Positions 53,102 to 62,825 are shown, numbered from the stretch's first letter. The stretch: 64,000 bases of DNA from UBA1563 sp037440065 (GCA_037440065.1 JBBIUV010000016.1:62001-126000), one strand, 5' to 3'. Numbers and translations are program-made. Notes: generated from the letters alone by a model not told the origin.

Positions 53102-53827
53102 ATGATACAACTAAAGAATATCTCGAAAATTTATGGGAAGAACGGCGGTCAAAAAGTTACGGCGTTGGATAACGCTAACCTTACAATTGAAAAAGGAGAA
53201 TTTGTTGCCATCATCGGCGCGTCAGGTTCCGGTAAATCTACCATGATGAATATTCTCGGGATGTTAGACAGACCAACATCCGGAGAGTATTATCTTGATG
53301 AGAGAGAAATAAGCACCCTAACTGATGATGAGCTTGCCAGCATTCGCAATAAAAAAATCGGTTTTGTCTTTCAGAAATTTCATCTTTTGCCGAAAACAAC
53401 TGCAATAGAAAATGTTGAATTACCGTTGATCTATTCAGATCGAAAAGACATTCGTAAATTAGCAGTTAATGCACTTGCAACAGTTGGTTTAAGTAATCGA
53501 GGTAAACATCTCACCAACGAATTATCCGGCGGACAACAGCAGAGAGTTGCAATCGCACGCGCACTTGTGAATGAACCTGAAGTTATTTTAGGCGATGAAC
53601 CAACGGGAAATCTTGATTCAAAATCAGGTCTCGAAGTAGTCGGTGTTTTTCAAGAATTAAACAGAGCAGGTAAAACTATAATTCTAATTACACATTCGAG
53701 CGAAGTTGCAGAACACGCCAACCGCGTCATCCGAATTCACGATGGTAAAATAACTGAAGATTATAAAGTGGAAAGACCGCTCGATGCAACGGCAGAATTA
53801 CTAGAACTTGAAAATAGAAATAATTAA
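53102..53827 (+). CDS. ABC transporter ATPase, MacB/LolD-type
   Basis: 241 residues. Walker A GASGSGKST, Q-loop QKFHLLP, signature LSGGQQQR, Walker B VILGDEPTGNLD and H-loop ITHS are all intact. It belongs to the MacB/FtsE/LolD clade, whose members drive mechanotransmission rather than classic transmembrane transport. It lies 15 bases after the adaptor and 25 before the permease. Confidence 0.93.
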   Translation: MIQLKNISKIYGKNGGQKVTALDNANLTIEKGEFVAIIGASGSGKSTMMNILGMLDRPTSGEYYLDEREISTLTDDELASIRNKKIGFVFQKFHLLPKTTAIENVELPLIYSDRKDIRKLAVNALATVGLSNRGKHLTNELSGGQQQRVAIARALVNEPEVILGDEPTGNLDSKSGLEVVGVFQELNRAGKTIILITHSSEVAEHANRVIRIHDGKITEDYKVERPLDATAELLELENRNN

Positions 53828-53852
53828 CAAAGATACCTGAGGATTAAAAATC

Positions 53853-55070
53853 ATGAATAGATATAAAATAATAGAAAGTAGTTTTAGAATATTAAGAAGA
53901 AATAAGTTGAATACTTTTTTCATGATTCTTGGCGTTGTAATTGGAATTGCAGCGCTCAGTCTTACTTTTTCATTGGGGAAAAGTGCGGAAAAACAAATAA
54001 CAGAAAAAGTAAAAAAACTATTCAGCGACAATAATATTCTTATTACCTCTGGAAGAGTTGAACTTGGAAGCGGGCGCTCATCCGAAACTTCATTCGCTAA
54101 TCTTAAGATTGAAGATATTGAAGCCATTGCAAACAACATCCCGGGAATTACAATGTATGACGTATTTCAAGTAACACCTGAACGTGATGTAATAGCTGGT
54201 AATAAAAATATTTCCACAGCCATTAACGGCGGCACCGCAGAAGGTGAATTGGTAATGAGAAGAAGTGTTACATCGGGCGAATATTTTACAAAAGCCGAAG
54301 AAAAGAGTTCTGCAAGAGTAGCTTTGATCGGAACAAAAATCGCAGAAAAATTATTTGAAGGGGCTGATCCTGTCGGTACGCAAATTCGTATTGGACAAGT
54401 TCCCTTTACCATTAAAGGTGTGTTGGAAGAAAGCGGAATTGATCCTCACGGAACTGACCTTGATATGAACGTAATTGTTCCTATAACTACTTTAATGAAA
54501 AGATTAATGAATGTTGATTATATAGCAGGAGCCAAAGTTGAAGTTAATGACGCTTCAAAAACAGAAGAGACGGCAGCTAAAATCACTTCATTACTGAGAG
54601 AAAGACATTCATTGAATAATAATGAAACAAACGATTTTTCGTTAGTAACACCGGTTGTTGTAAAAGAAATAATAAAAAAAATGAATAAGATTTTTACTTT
54701 GTTCTTACCATTGATTTCCGGAATTGCATTGCTGGTTGGTGGAGTAGTTATTGTTGTGATCATGCTCATGTCGGTATCTCGAAGAATTAATGAAATCGGA
54801 TTAAGAAAAGCGCTCGGCGCACGATCTAAAGATATCATGTTCCAATTTTGTGCAGAGACTTCCATAATAACATTACTTGGCGGTATTATCGGTTTAACAA
54901 TCGGCATAAGTGGTGCGTGGTTGTTTATGTCATCCAAAGGATTAATATTTTATTTCCCATGGCAATCTATATTATTTGGAGTTTTATTTCCGGTAATTAT
55001 CGGAATTTTGGCAGGTATTATTCCTGCCCGTAAAGCTGCCAAAATGGATCCGATAGAAGCACTGTCGTAG
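53853..55070 (+). CDS. ABC transporter permease, MacB-type
   Basis: 405 residues. N-terminal membrane helix, a MacB-type periplasmic core domain (about 45-245) and a C-terminal FtsX domain with three membrane segments (ISGIALLVGGVVIVVIMLMS; later helices). This fold couples ATP hydrolysis in the cytoplasm to movement of the periplasmic domain. The second permease follows 16 bases downstream, so a heterodimeric permease is likely. Confidence 0.9.
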   Translation: MNRYKIIESSFRILRRNKLNTFFMILGVVIGIAALSLTFSLGKSAEKQITEKVKKLFSDNNILITSGRVELGSGRSSETSFANLKIEDIEAIANNIPGITMYDVFQVTPERDVIAGNKNISTAINGGTAEGELVMRRSVTSGEYFTKAEEKSSARVALIGTKIAEKLFEGADPVGTQIRIGQVPFTIKGVLEESGIDPHGTDLDMNVIVPITTLMKRLMNVDYIAGAKVEVNDASKTEETAAKITSLLRERHSLNNNETNDFSLVTPVVVKEIIKKMNKIFTLFLPLISGIALLVGGVVIVVIMLMSVSRRINEIGLRKALGARSKDIMFQFCAETSIITLLGGIIGLTIGISGAWLFMSSKGLIFYFPWQSILFGVLFPVIIGILAGIIPARKAAKMDPIEALS

Positions 55071-55086
55071 AAAAATAATCGGCTGT

Positions 55087-56310
55087 ATGAAATTAACTAA
55101 GAACATAAAATTGTCATGGAAAGCTTTGCTGCTAAATAAGTCCCGGACTTTTTTTGCGATCATAGGTTTATCCATTGGAATTACAACTGTTATGGTGATG
55201 GTTTCGATCGGCAACGGCGCAAAAAAGAAAATGGCTGAGCAATTTGAAAAAATGGGAGCCAACATGATTGTAGTAAATTCAGGCAAAATGGGGAAGGTTA
55301 TTGGAAGAGAACAACAAATCAATCTGGCTACGACTCTTACACTTAAGGATGCGGAGTCCATAGTGGAAGAATGTAGTTCAGTTGAAAAAGTTGTCCCCAC
55401 AGCAGATATTTACGTTAAAATAAAGTATAGCGGTGCCTCCACGATGTCTATGGTTCAGGGGGCTACAAACGATTTTATAGACGTTAAAAATTTTAGAATA
55501 GCACAAGGAGTTTTTTTTACAACGCATGAAGATAAACTGGTAAAACGTGTTGCTGTACTTGGCTCCCAAACCAAAGTAAATCTTTTTGGTGAAACAAACC
55601 CGGTTGGTGAGACTATCATAATTAAGAATATTCCATTCGAAGTTATTGGAACCTTGGCATCGAAAGGGGGCAGTGTTGAGGGCGCCAACGAGGATAATGT
55701 AATTGTTATTCCAATACAAACTTCTCTCAGGCGAGTTTTGAATAGAGATTACTTAAACAGAATTTTTGTAAAAGCAAAAAATAAAAACGTAATGAACTCG
55801 GCAGAAAGTGAAATAGAATCTCTGTTACGGAAACGTCATAAATTGAATATTCGAGAGAAAGAAAATGACTTTACACTTGATAATAAACTTAATGCAATGA
55901 ATGCCGAGAAAGAATCATCACAAATGTTTACATGGTTGATTGTCGGTATTGCTGGTATTTCTTTATTGGTTGGAGGTGTTGGTGTATTAGCGGTGATGCT
56001 GCTTTCAATTCGTGAGCGTACTGGAGAAATCGGATTACGAATTTCTGTTGGTGCAAGAAAAAAAGATATTGTCCGGCAGTTCATGTCTGAAGCTTCTATG
56101 CTCGGTATTTTAGGCGGGATGATAGGAGTCGTTTTAGGACTTTTAATATCCTGGGTTGTTGGCGCAACAACACAATGGCAAACTTATATTTCACTTGATT
56201 CGATTCTTTTTTCAGTTGTGTTTTCAATTTCAATCGGATTGATCTTCGGAGTATTTCCTGCACTCAAAGCGGCAAAATTAGATCCGATACTTGCTCTGCA
56301 AAAAGAATAA
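55087..56310 (+). CDS. Second ABC permease, MacB-type
   Basis: 407 residues, with the same layout: membrane helix, periplasmic core and FtsX domain (GIAGISLLVGGVGVLAVMLL). It is a paralogue of the upstream permease, with similar SIGNGAKKKMAEQ- and GARKKDIVRQFM-type segments. It is the last gene of the efflux operon; a MarR gene with an operator follows. Confidence 0.9.
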   Translation: MKLTKNIKLSWKALLLNKSRTFFAIIGLSIGITTVMVMVSIGNGAKKKMAEQFEKMGANMIVVNSGKMGKVIGREQQINLATTLTLKDAESIVEECSSVEKVVPTADIYVKIKYSGASTMSMVQGATNDFIDVKNFRIAQGVFFTTHEDKLVKRVAVLGSQTKVNLFGETNPVGETIIIKNIPFEVIGTLASKGGSVEGANEDNVIVIPIQTSLRRVLNRDYLNRIFVKAKNKNVMNSAESEIESLLRKRHKLNIREKENDFTLDNKLNAMNAEKESSQMFTWLIVGIAGISLLVGGVGVLAVMLLSIRERTGEIGLRISVGARKKDIVRQFMSEASMLGILGGMIGVVLGLLISWVVGATTQWQTYISLDSILFSVVFSISIGLIFGVFPALKAAKLDPILALQKE

Positions 56311-56411
56311 ATTGTCGTTATATCAATTTTTGTAAAAAATGTCCGGTGAAAATGGAATTTTAGTTGAAAAGTTATCTCAGACGACATTTTAAACTTGACA
56401 ATTATTAAAAA

Positions 56412-56430
56412 TACTTGTATCATACAAGTA
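56412..56430 (+). promoter_or_regulatory. MarR operator, perfect palindrome
   Basis: TACTTGTATCATACAAGTA is a 19-base perfect palindrome around a single central C, 24 bases before the MarR start. Two related sites lie at 56931 and 57175. Confidence 0.75.
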
Positions 56431-56453
56431 ACAAAAATTGAATTATTTGTAAA

Positions 56454-56912
56454 ATGAGCGATACTTCGAGTTTAGTAAAAAAATTTCACAGTGAAATGAT
56501 CGATTTAATCAAGAAATACCAGTTCCGTGATCGGAACACAATGGCTTCTTGCGGAATGTCGGTTAGTCAGTGTTATATCTTGGAAACGCTAAATAGATTC
56601 GGACCACTTTCGATGCAGCAATTGGCGGATAAAATGCACCTTTCAATTAGCACGATGACGAGAGTAATTGCTCCTTTGATTGCACAAAAATTCATCAACC
56701 GGGAAGAAGATCCCGGTGATCGCAGAATAAAAATCGTTCAATTAACAGAAGCAGGCAACGAAATGTTTATCAGTTCGTGGAAAAATGTCATGGAATCAGA
56801 AAAAATGATTATCGAAAGTTTTCCTTTGGAAAATAGAGAAATATTGGTGGAGTTCCTTCAAAAATTAAATAAAGCTTTTGGTAACTGGAATAGTACGTGC
56901 TGTAAGAAATAA
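56454..56912 (+). CDS. MarR-family transcriptional regulator
   Basis: 152 residues. A winged helix is clear: GPLSMQQLADKMHLSISTMT, then REEDPGDRRIKIVQLTEAGN. Helices at both ends make the dimer. The C-terminus has an exposed Cys pair (STCCKK) and there is another Cys near residue 33; redox or metal sensing is possible. Autoregulation through the palindrome upstream is expected, together with control of the methyltransferase, which carries a related site. Confidence 0.88.
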   Translation: MSDTSSLVKKFHSEMIDLIKKYQFRDRNTMASCGMSVSQCYILETLNRFGPLSMQQLADKMHLSISTMTRVIAPLIAQKFINREEDPGDRRIKIVQLTEAGNEMFISSWKNVMESEKMIIESFPLENREILVEFLQKLNKAFGNWNSTCCKK

Positions 56913-56930
56913 AAAAAATTTAACAAATAG

Positions 56931-56943
56931 TTGTATGTTACAA
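56931..56943 (+). promoter_or_regulatory. Degenerate copy of the MarR operator
   Basis: TTGTATGTTACAA resembles the operator upstream of MarR but with an imperfect right half. It lies in a repeated stretch (AAATTTAACAAATA, then TTGTAT) that recurs at 57160-57187. Confidence 0.5.
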
Positions 56944-56979
56944 ATAATATTTATTTTAACTGAAAAATGAAAAGTAGAA

Positions 56980-57156
56980 ATGAGAAGAAGTGAATGCCTC
57001 ATTCGGTTTGGGTGGAGAAAACCAGATGGAAAAACCGATACTTGTTTTGCGGAGAAAGAAAATCTTCTAGAAGATCAAAAGAAAAGTGATGTTGGGTTTC
57101 TTCAAAAATTTTATAAAGATTTTGGAAACCGGCAATCACAATGCAAGAACCGATAA
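56980..57156 (+). pseudogene. Decayed MarR-like fragment
   Basis: A 58-codon frame from the ATG at 56980. Its last 20 residues (GFLQKFYKDFGNRQSQCKNR) parallel the end of the intact MarR protein (EFLQKLNKAFGNWNSTCCKK), including the Cys near the end. The N-terminal part is not MarR-like. It sits between two copies of the operator-bearing repeat, so it is probably the remnant of a duplicated MarR gene. It could still be translated as a small peptide. Confidence 0.5.
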
Positions 57157-57174
57157 AAAAAATTTAACAAATAC

Positions 57175-57187
57175 TTGTATAATACAA
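57175..57187 (+). promoter_or_regulatory. MarR operator before the methyltransferase
   Basis: TTGTATAATACAA, within ATACTTGTATAATACAAATA, is 34 bases before the methyltransferase ATG. The core TTGTATnATACAA is the same as that of the operator at 56412. Confidence 0.65.
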
Positions 57188-57220
57188 ATAATATTCTAAA
57201 ATAAAATAGGAGAATTCCCC

Positions 57221-57847
57221 ATGGGAAGTACAGAATACTTTAATCAACTTGCCGGAAAATGGGACGAGGTAAGAACGACTCTCTTTTCCGAAAATGTTCG
57301 AAAAGTGGCAGTGAAATTTGCCGAAGCTAAACCTGGTTTAGTTGCGGCTGACATTGGCGCCGGGGCAGGATTTATAACAGAAGAGCTTCTTCATAATGGG
57401 CTAAACGTGATAGCAGTTGACCAATCTCAGGAAATGGTAAATGAAATGAAAAAACGATTTAGCAATGCTAGAGACGTGGAATTTCGTCAAGGAGATGCGG
57501 AATCACTTCCTATAGAAAGTAGTTCAGTTGATCTGGTTTTTGCAAATATGTATTTGCATCATGTTGAAACTCCCGCAGTTGCAATAAAAGAAATGGTAAG
57601 AATTTTAAAACCCGGTGGAAAATTAATTATCACCGACGCCGATGAACACAACTATGAATTTTTAAGAACAGAGCAGCATGATGTGTGGTTAGGATTTAAA
57701 AGAGAAGATATCCGATCTTGGTATAATGACGCAGGTTTGGTTGATATTAAGGTTGATTGTGTTGGAGAAACTTGTCGACCAGCTTCAGAGTGTTCAGGGG
57801 AAAAAGTTGAAATTAACATTTTTATAGCTCTTGGAAATAAGAAATAA
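57221..57847 (+). CDS. SAM-dependent methyltransferase (class I, Methyltransf_11-like)
   Basis: 208 residues. SAM motif ADIGAGAGFITEELL, later DLVFANMYLHHVE and the LKPGGKLIITD strand. The C-terminus has CVGETCRPASECSGEKVEIN, three Cys residues that could bind a metal or metalloid. The gene has its own MarR-type operator and may modify a compound exported by the efflux operon upstream; this is inference. An AGGAGAATTCCCC site precedes the ATG. Confidence 0.85.
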   Translation: MGSTEYFNQLAGKWDEVRTTLFSENVRKVAVKFAEAKPGLVAADIGAGAGFITEELLHNGLNVIAVDQSQEMVNEMKKRFSNARDVEFRQGDAESLPIESSSVDLVFANMYLHHVETPAVAIKEMVRILKPGGKLIITDADEHNYEFLRTEQHDVWLGFKREDIRSWYNDAGLVDIKVDCVGETCRPASECSGEKVEINIFIALGNKK

Positions 57848-57887
57848 AAATAATATCGAATAGATTTTTAATAGAAGGAAATTATGA

Positions 57888-60050
57888 ATGAACAAATTAA
57901 TTGAATTAACAGAAAAGTGTTTTTATCTCATTGTTATGATTCTGCTACAAAACACAATAAGTTTTGCCCAAACACAAGCAGTAAAAACAAATGAGGAACC
58001 GGTTATCGATGGAGTGATTGAAGAGGTATGGCAGACAGCTTCAACATTTAAGTCTTTCAAGCAAATAAAACCCGATATACTTGCAGAAGGCAGTGTAAAA
58101 ACAGAAGCTTACTTCTTTTATGATCAGGAAAATATTTATATGGCAATGAAAGCATATCAAAAGAAAAATACGATTCGTTCAAACAAGGGAAGGAAAGATT
58201 CTGAAATTGTTGGTGCCGGTGATTGGGTTATGTTTTCAATCGATCCGTTTGAGAATGGCAAGACCGCATTTTATTTTATAATAAATTCCGAAAATGCTGT
58301 GATGGATGGGACAAAAGATGAATATGGAAATGAGAATACTTCATGGGATGCCTCATTCAAGACCGAAACAGCAATCGCGGACGATTATTGGAGTGTAGAA
58401 ATTCAAATTCCACTGAATTCATTCAACTTTCAAAATAAAGATGTTCAAGATTGGGGAATCAGTTTTTATCGATATTATGCTCAAGGACAGGAAATGCTTG
58501 TGAATCGGTTAATTGATATTAATTCTCCTTACAGGTTAATCAATTATGAAAAACTAACCGGACTTGAAGGATTGAATAAGGAGAATAATTTTATCGTAAC
58601 TCCATATGTCTATTCACATAATGAAGCTGATTTTCTAAAAAAATCTTCAATTGTTAAAGGGAAAGCAGGTGGGGAACTAAGATATACTCCAACCTCATCG
58701 CTTACAATTCTTGCAACCGTAAATCCCGATTATGCGCAGGTTGAGACTGATAAAGAAATTATTAACGTCAGCGATTTACCGACCGAGTATCCGGAGAAGC
58801 GTCCTTTCTTTACTGAGTCGAGTGACTTTTACAACAATGCAGCTTTTAATTCAAGGAATATTGTTGATATAAAAGCAGGCGTAAAAGTGCGGCAACTTGG
58901 AGAATTGGTGAAAACTGATTTTACCACCGTACTCGATGGGGACGATCATCTTTGGCTAACGGGGCATTCGATTATTGGCAACAGTAACACTTATGCCGAG
59001 ATTGTGGGTGGATTGAAAAGTCAAACTTCAAGAAACGATTACAATCTCACTACACATTTACAAAAATGGTTTTTCGACAAACGCCTTTCTCTTTCGAATT
59101 GGATTGGGACGATAAATATGCCTGGTAAAAATAAAAATGAATGGGAAACGGTTAATGGAATTCGCTGGATGACAAGAAATTTGGAATTAGTCTATTGGAA
59201 CCATTACAAAACAGAATTATACAATCCGAATATTGTTGGATGGAATTATTTATCAAATGATTTTCATTCAGTTATTCGAACAAAATATTCTCTTATCAAC
59301 GCGACCGGATTCTTCAGAAAATCAAATCTTGAGTTTTATTTCGATCACTATGATTTAACTGCACCTCGCGGCAATACTTATTATACCTTTACATTTGTAA
59401 ATTCGTACGATCTTCATTTAAGTGAATATTTTGGGAACTGGTCTTTAAGTTTAAGCTATGCACCACCGACAGACCAAAAATTTCGCTTCAGAAATGTTGC
59501 TGGTTATTCTGACAACCAAATATTTAAAGATGCGTTCAGCAAATTTGTGTTAATCGAGGATAAAGCCGGTAGTTTTAGCGTCGTAGTGAATTCTGATAAT
59601 TCAAAATCTGTTGGGTTTAGTCTTAGTTATACCAAAAATCATATTCGCAAATCAGTCGCAGATAATGCAAACTCAGAAATCTTTTGGAAGATTGGTTCCG
59701 ATTTCATTGTAAAATATTCTTTGGGCTATATCGATCTCCAAGGTTCGGATTATCAATCTAAGTATGAACAAGTGATTAACAGAATGCAGATTGAATATAA
59801 CATTACGGATAAGTTGAATATTCGTGGAATAGTTCAACCAAATATTGCCCGGTTGCCAAACAGAGATGATTATCGAAACAATCTCAGCTCGTTCAATTTA
59901 ACGCTGTCATGGGAATATCTACCGGGTAGTTTCATGTACTTCGTTTATAACAGATATAGAAACTCAGAGAAAGCGAATGCGATTTCGAGATCGCTTTTAG
60001 ACAACAATCAATCGGTTGTCTTAAAATTAAATAAATCAATTTCCTTGTGA
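57888..60050 (+). CDS. DUF5916 outer-membrane protein with CBM9-like domain
   Basis: 720 residues. Signal peptide; CBM9-like N-terminal domain (EPVIDGVIEEVWQTASTFKS); and a C-terminal DUF5916 beta-barrel part, including NPDYAQVETDKEIINVSDLP and FPEKRPFF-like text (PEKRPFFTESSDFYNN). The family is widespread in Bacteroidota and its role is unproven; outer-membrane transport or binding of sugars or of modified peptides is guessed. A six-codon frame beginning four bases upstream is not the gene. The next gene is a close paralogue. Confidence 0.85.
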   Translation: MNKLIELTEKCFYLIVMILLQNTISFAQTQAVKTNEEPVIDGVIEEVWQTASTFKSFKQIKPDILAEGSVKTEAYFFYDQENIYMAMKAYQKKNTIRSNKGRKDSEIVGAGDWVMFSIDPFENGKTAFYFIINSENAVMDGTKDEYGNENTSWDASFKTETAIADDYWSVEIQIPLNSFNFQNKDVQDWGISFYRYYAQGQEMLVNRLIDINSPYRLINYEKLTGLEGLNKENNFIVTPYVYSHNEADFLKKSSIVKGKAGGELRYTPTSSLTILATVNPDYAQVETDKEIINVSDLPTEYPEKRPFFTESSDFYNNAAFNSRNIVDIKAGVKVRQLGELVKTDFTTVLDGDDHLWLTGHSIIGNSNTYAEIVGGLKSQTSRNDYNLTTHLQKWFFDKRLSLSNWIGTINMPGKNKNEWETVNGIRWMTRNLELVYWNHYKTELYNPNIVGWNYLSNDFHSVIRTKYSLINATGFFRKSNLEFYFDHYDLTAPRGNTYYTFTFVNSYDLHLSEYFGNWSLSLSYAPPTDQKFRFRNVAGYSDNQIFKDAFSKFVLIEDKAGSFSVVVNSDNSKSVGFSLSYTKNHIRKSVADNANSEIFWKIGSDFIVKYSLGYIDLQGSDYQSKYEQVINRMQIEYNITDKLNIRGIVQPNIARLPNRDDYRNNLSSFNLTLSWEYLPGSFMYFVYNRYRNSEKANAISRSLLDNNQSVVLKLNKSISL

Positions 60051-60194
60051 AATTATTATCGAAAGTGAGAGTGTTCAAAAATCAACTATTAGTATAAAAT
60101 TTTAAAAGTTATTCAAATATGAAGACCATGAAGAAATATTATTGTCCGTGTGGATACTCTCGGACACAATGCGTTCTAAGGGATATTATTTTTG
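60050..60194 (+). repeat. Repeated 3' flank after the first DUF5916 gene
   Basis: AAATTATTA, AGTGAGAGTGTTCAAAA, an ATTGTCC...GGACA hairpin (60143-60166) and TATTTTTG (60187-60194) recur in the same order after the second gene at 62411-62555. This shows that the duplication included the downstream region. The TATTTTTG may be the promoter of the next gene. Confidence 0.65.
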
Positions 60195-60230
60195 CGAACA
60201 AATTTTTAATTCACAATTAAAGCTGAAATT

Positions 60231-62411
60231 ATGAACGCTCACACATTAACAAATGCAATGGAAAAAGGGTTAAGATATTTTTTTGTCATCGTGATTCTGC
60301 TGATTCAGAATAGTGAAAGTAACGCACAGACCACAGCAGTTAGAACTGATATGAAACCGGTTATTGACGGTGTGGTAGAGGAATTATGGCAGAACGCTAC
60401 AAAGTTTGATTCATTCAAACAAACAGAACCTGATATTTTAGCCGATGGTTCTGAAAAAACCGAAGCTTACTTTTTTTACGATGAAGAAAATATCTACATG
60501 GCGATGAAAATGTATCAAAAGGGAAATACAATTCAATCAAGCAAAGGAAGAAAAGATGCGGAGTTAATCGGCAATGGAGATTGGGCGATGTTTTCAATTG
60601 ATCCATTCAATAATGGCAACACTGCATTTTTCATTTTGGTTAACTCCGAGAATGCGGTTATGGACGGGACTAATGATGAATATGGAAATTCCAACTACTC
60701 TTGGGATGCTTCATTTGTTTCGGCAACCTTTTTGGCTGACTCATACTGGAGTGTTGAAATCCAAGTCCCACTTAATTCTATAAGCTTTCAAGATAAAGAT
60801 GTTCAAGATTGGGGGATAAGTTTTTATCGAAAATATGCCCTAAAAAAAGAATATGTGGTTAACAGATTAGTCGATATAAATGGCCCTTATAGATTGATAA
60901 ATTACGAAAAGTTGACCGGACTCTCAGGTCTCAATAAAAAAAACAACTTGAAAGTAACTCCTTATGTTTACTCACAAAATGAAGTTAATTACTTAAAACA
61001 CTCCACACTTGTAAAAGGAAAAGTTGGTGGGGAAGCGGTTTATAATCCGAATTCATCACTTACAATTTTGGCGACAATAAATCCTGATTATGCTCAAGTT
61101 GAAACTGACAAAGAAATCATAAACGTATCAGACCTACCAACAGAATACCCGGAAAAAAGACCATTCTTTACCGAATCAAGTGATTTCTATAATAATACGG
61201 CAATCAATACAAGAAATATTGTTGATATTAATGCCGGATTAAAAATACGACAACTTGGCGAACTTGTTAAATCAGATGTAACTGCCGTTGTTGATCGAGA
61301 AGAGCAGGTTTGGTTAATGGGGCATACAATCATCGGTGATAACAAATCGTATCTTGTAGAAGCGACAGGAGGCTTGAAAAATCACCACTCTGTAAATAAC
61401 TATAACGTAACAACACATTTACAAAAGTGGTTATTTGATAAACGCTTGTCACTCTCAAATTGGATTGGGACAATCAATATGCCCGGTAAAGGGAAAAACG
61501 AATGGAAAACCGAAAATAGTATTTCATGGATGAGTCGCACATTCACTTTGGGAGAATACAGTGATTATTCTTCCAAATTATATAATCCAAATGTTTTAGG
61601 ATGGAATAGTTTATCGAATCAGGTTATGAATTGCTTATACATCAGATACAATTATTACGAACCTTCCGGCTTCTTTAGATCTTCCAGCATACAGGCAGCA
61701 TTTGACTATTACGATCTAACGGCACCTACAGGTAATTCATATTATACCTTTGCGTTTACAAATAATAATGAGCTTCACTTAAGTGAATTGCTTGGCAATT
61801 GGAGCGTAAGTTTTGCCTTTTCTCCTGCGACAAACCAAAAATTCCGATACCGGAACATTTTAAACTATTCAGAGGAAAAAATATTTGAGGATGCGTTTAG
61901 TAAATTCGTTTTAATTGATGATAAAGCTGAAAGTTATAGAATCGCAGTCAGTTCAGACAACGCTAAACCGGTTGGGTTTAGTTTCCACTATATAAATAAT
62001 CATGTTCGTAAATCGCCTTCGGACAACATCAATTCTGAAATTTTCTTAAAAGTTGGAGCTGATTTCATTTTCAGATATGGCCTAGAGTATATCAATCTTA
62101 ACGGCTCTGAATACCAGTCAAAGTATGAGCAAATAATTAATAGATTTCAAGTTGAATACAACCTTACCGATAGATTAAATCTTCGAGCGATTATTCAGCC
62201 GAACGCTACTCATATGCCGAATAAAGATGATTATCGCAGCAATCTTAGTTCATATAATTTTACTCTCTCGTGGGAGTATTTATCAGGAAGTTTTATCTAT
62301 TTCGTTTATAACCGGCTCAGAAACTCTGAAAATATTAACTCTAGTTCTAAGTCTTTTTTAGAGAACAACCAATCAGTGGTTCTGAAACTCAACAAATCAA
62401 TTTCGTTGTGA
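60231..62411 (+). CDS. Second DUF5916 outer-membrane protein
   Basis: 726 residues, closely similar to the upstream protein over its full length (same KPVIDGVVEELWQNATKFDS start, the same NPDYAQVETDKEIINVSDLP segment, and NNQSVVLKLNKSISL end). The signal peptide is longer (MNAHTLTNAMEKGLRYFFVI). It is a tandem duplicate that has drifted. The two may bind different ligands, since the centre (about 330-420) differs most. Confidence 0.85.
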   Translation: MNAHTLTNAMEKGLRYFFVIVILLIQNSESNAQTTAVRTDMKPVIDGVVEELWQNATKFDSFKQTEPDILADGSEKTEAYFFYDEENIYMAMKMYQKGNTIQSSKGRKDAELIGNGDWAMFSIDPFNNGNTAFFILVNSENAVMDGTNDEYGNSNYSWDASFVSATFLADSYWSVEIQVPLNSISFQDKDVQDWGISFYRKYALKKEYVVNRLVDINGPYRLINYEKLTGLSGLNKKNNLKVTPYVYSQNEVNYLKHSTLVKGKVGGEAVYNPNSSLTILATINPDYAQVETDKEIINVSDLPTEYPEKRPFFTESSDFYNNTAINTRNIVDINAGLKIRQLGELVKSDVTAVVDREEQVWLMGHTIIGDNKSYLVEATGGLKNHHSVNNYNVTTHLQKWLFDKRLSLSNWIGTINMPGKGKNEWKTENSISWMSRTFTLGEYSDYSSKLYNPNVLGWNSLSNQVMNCLYIRYNYYEPSGFFRSSSIQAAFDYYDLTAPTGNSYYTFAFTNNNELHLSELLGNWSVSFAFSPATNQKFRYRNILNYSEEKIFEDAFSKFVLIDDKAESYRIAVSSDNAKPVGFSFHYINNHVRKSPSDNINSEIFLKVGADFIFRYGLEYINLNGSEYQSKYEQIINRFQVEYNLTDRLNLRAIIQPNATHMPNKDDYRSNLSSYNFTLSWEYLSGSFIYFVYNRLRNSENINSSSKSFLENNQSVVLKLNKSISL

Positions 62412-62825
62412 AATTATTACTAGAAGTGAGAGTGTTCAAAACTTAACTATTAGTAAAAAATTCAAAAAGAAGTTACAGCTACAAGACTTTTTAGAAAAAT
62501 TATTGTCCTTGTGGATACTATAGGACAGTTTCATCTTAATAGAACTTTATTTTTGTTCCCGGTTTTTAAGATCATTAAGAAAATTAAAAACCGAGATCAA
62601 AAATTTCGAAAAAAAATTGACTGTTTATCAGTGGTTCTTTAGTGCGGCTGAAAAGAGAGTCTAAAAATTATCATTTTTTAATCCTCGTGAATTACCTTCA
62701 TGTAACTCACCAGGCGAAGCTGTGCCCGGACTAATTGTAATTACTCTAACGAAAAACTAAGTTTACCCTAAAATGTAAAATAGATTTTAACTAACTGATT
62801 ATAAATTAAAATTCGAAAGGGATTT
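62411..62825 (+). other. Gene-free stretch with the second flank repeat and a promoter box
   Basis: The first 145 bases repeat the flank of the preceding gene, including the TGTCCT/AGGACA hairpin (62504-62527) and TATTTTTG (62548-62555). The remaining 270 bases up to the next gene contain no credible reading frame. Confidence 0.5.

Noticed and set aside
53801..56084. Minus-strand frames across the ABC permease genes
   Set aside because: They are antisense to intact permease genes and have no supporting start sites or similarity.
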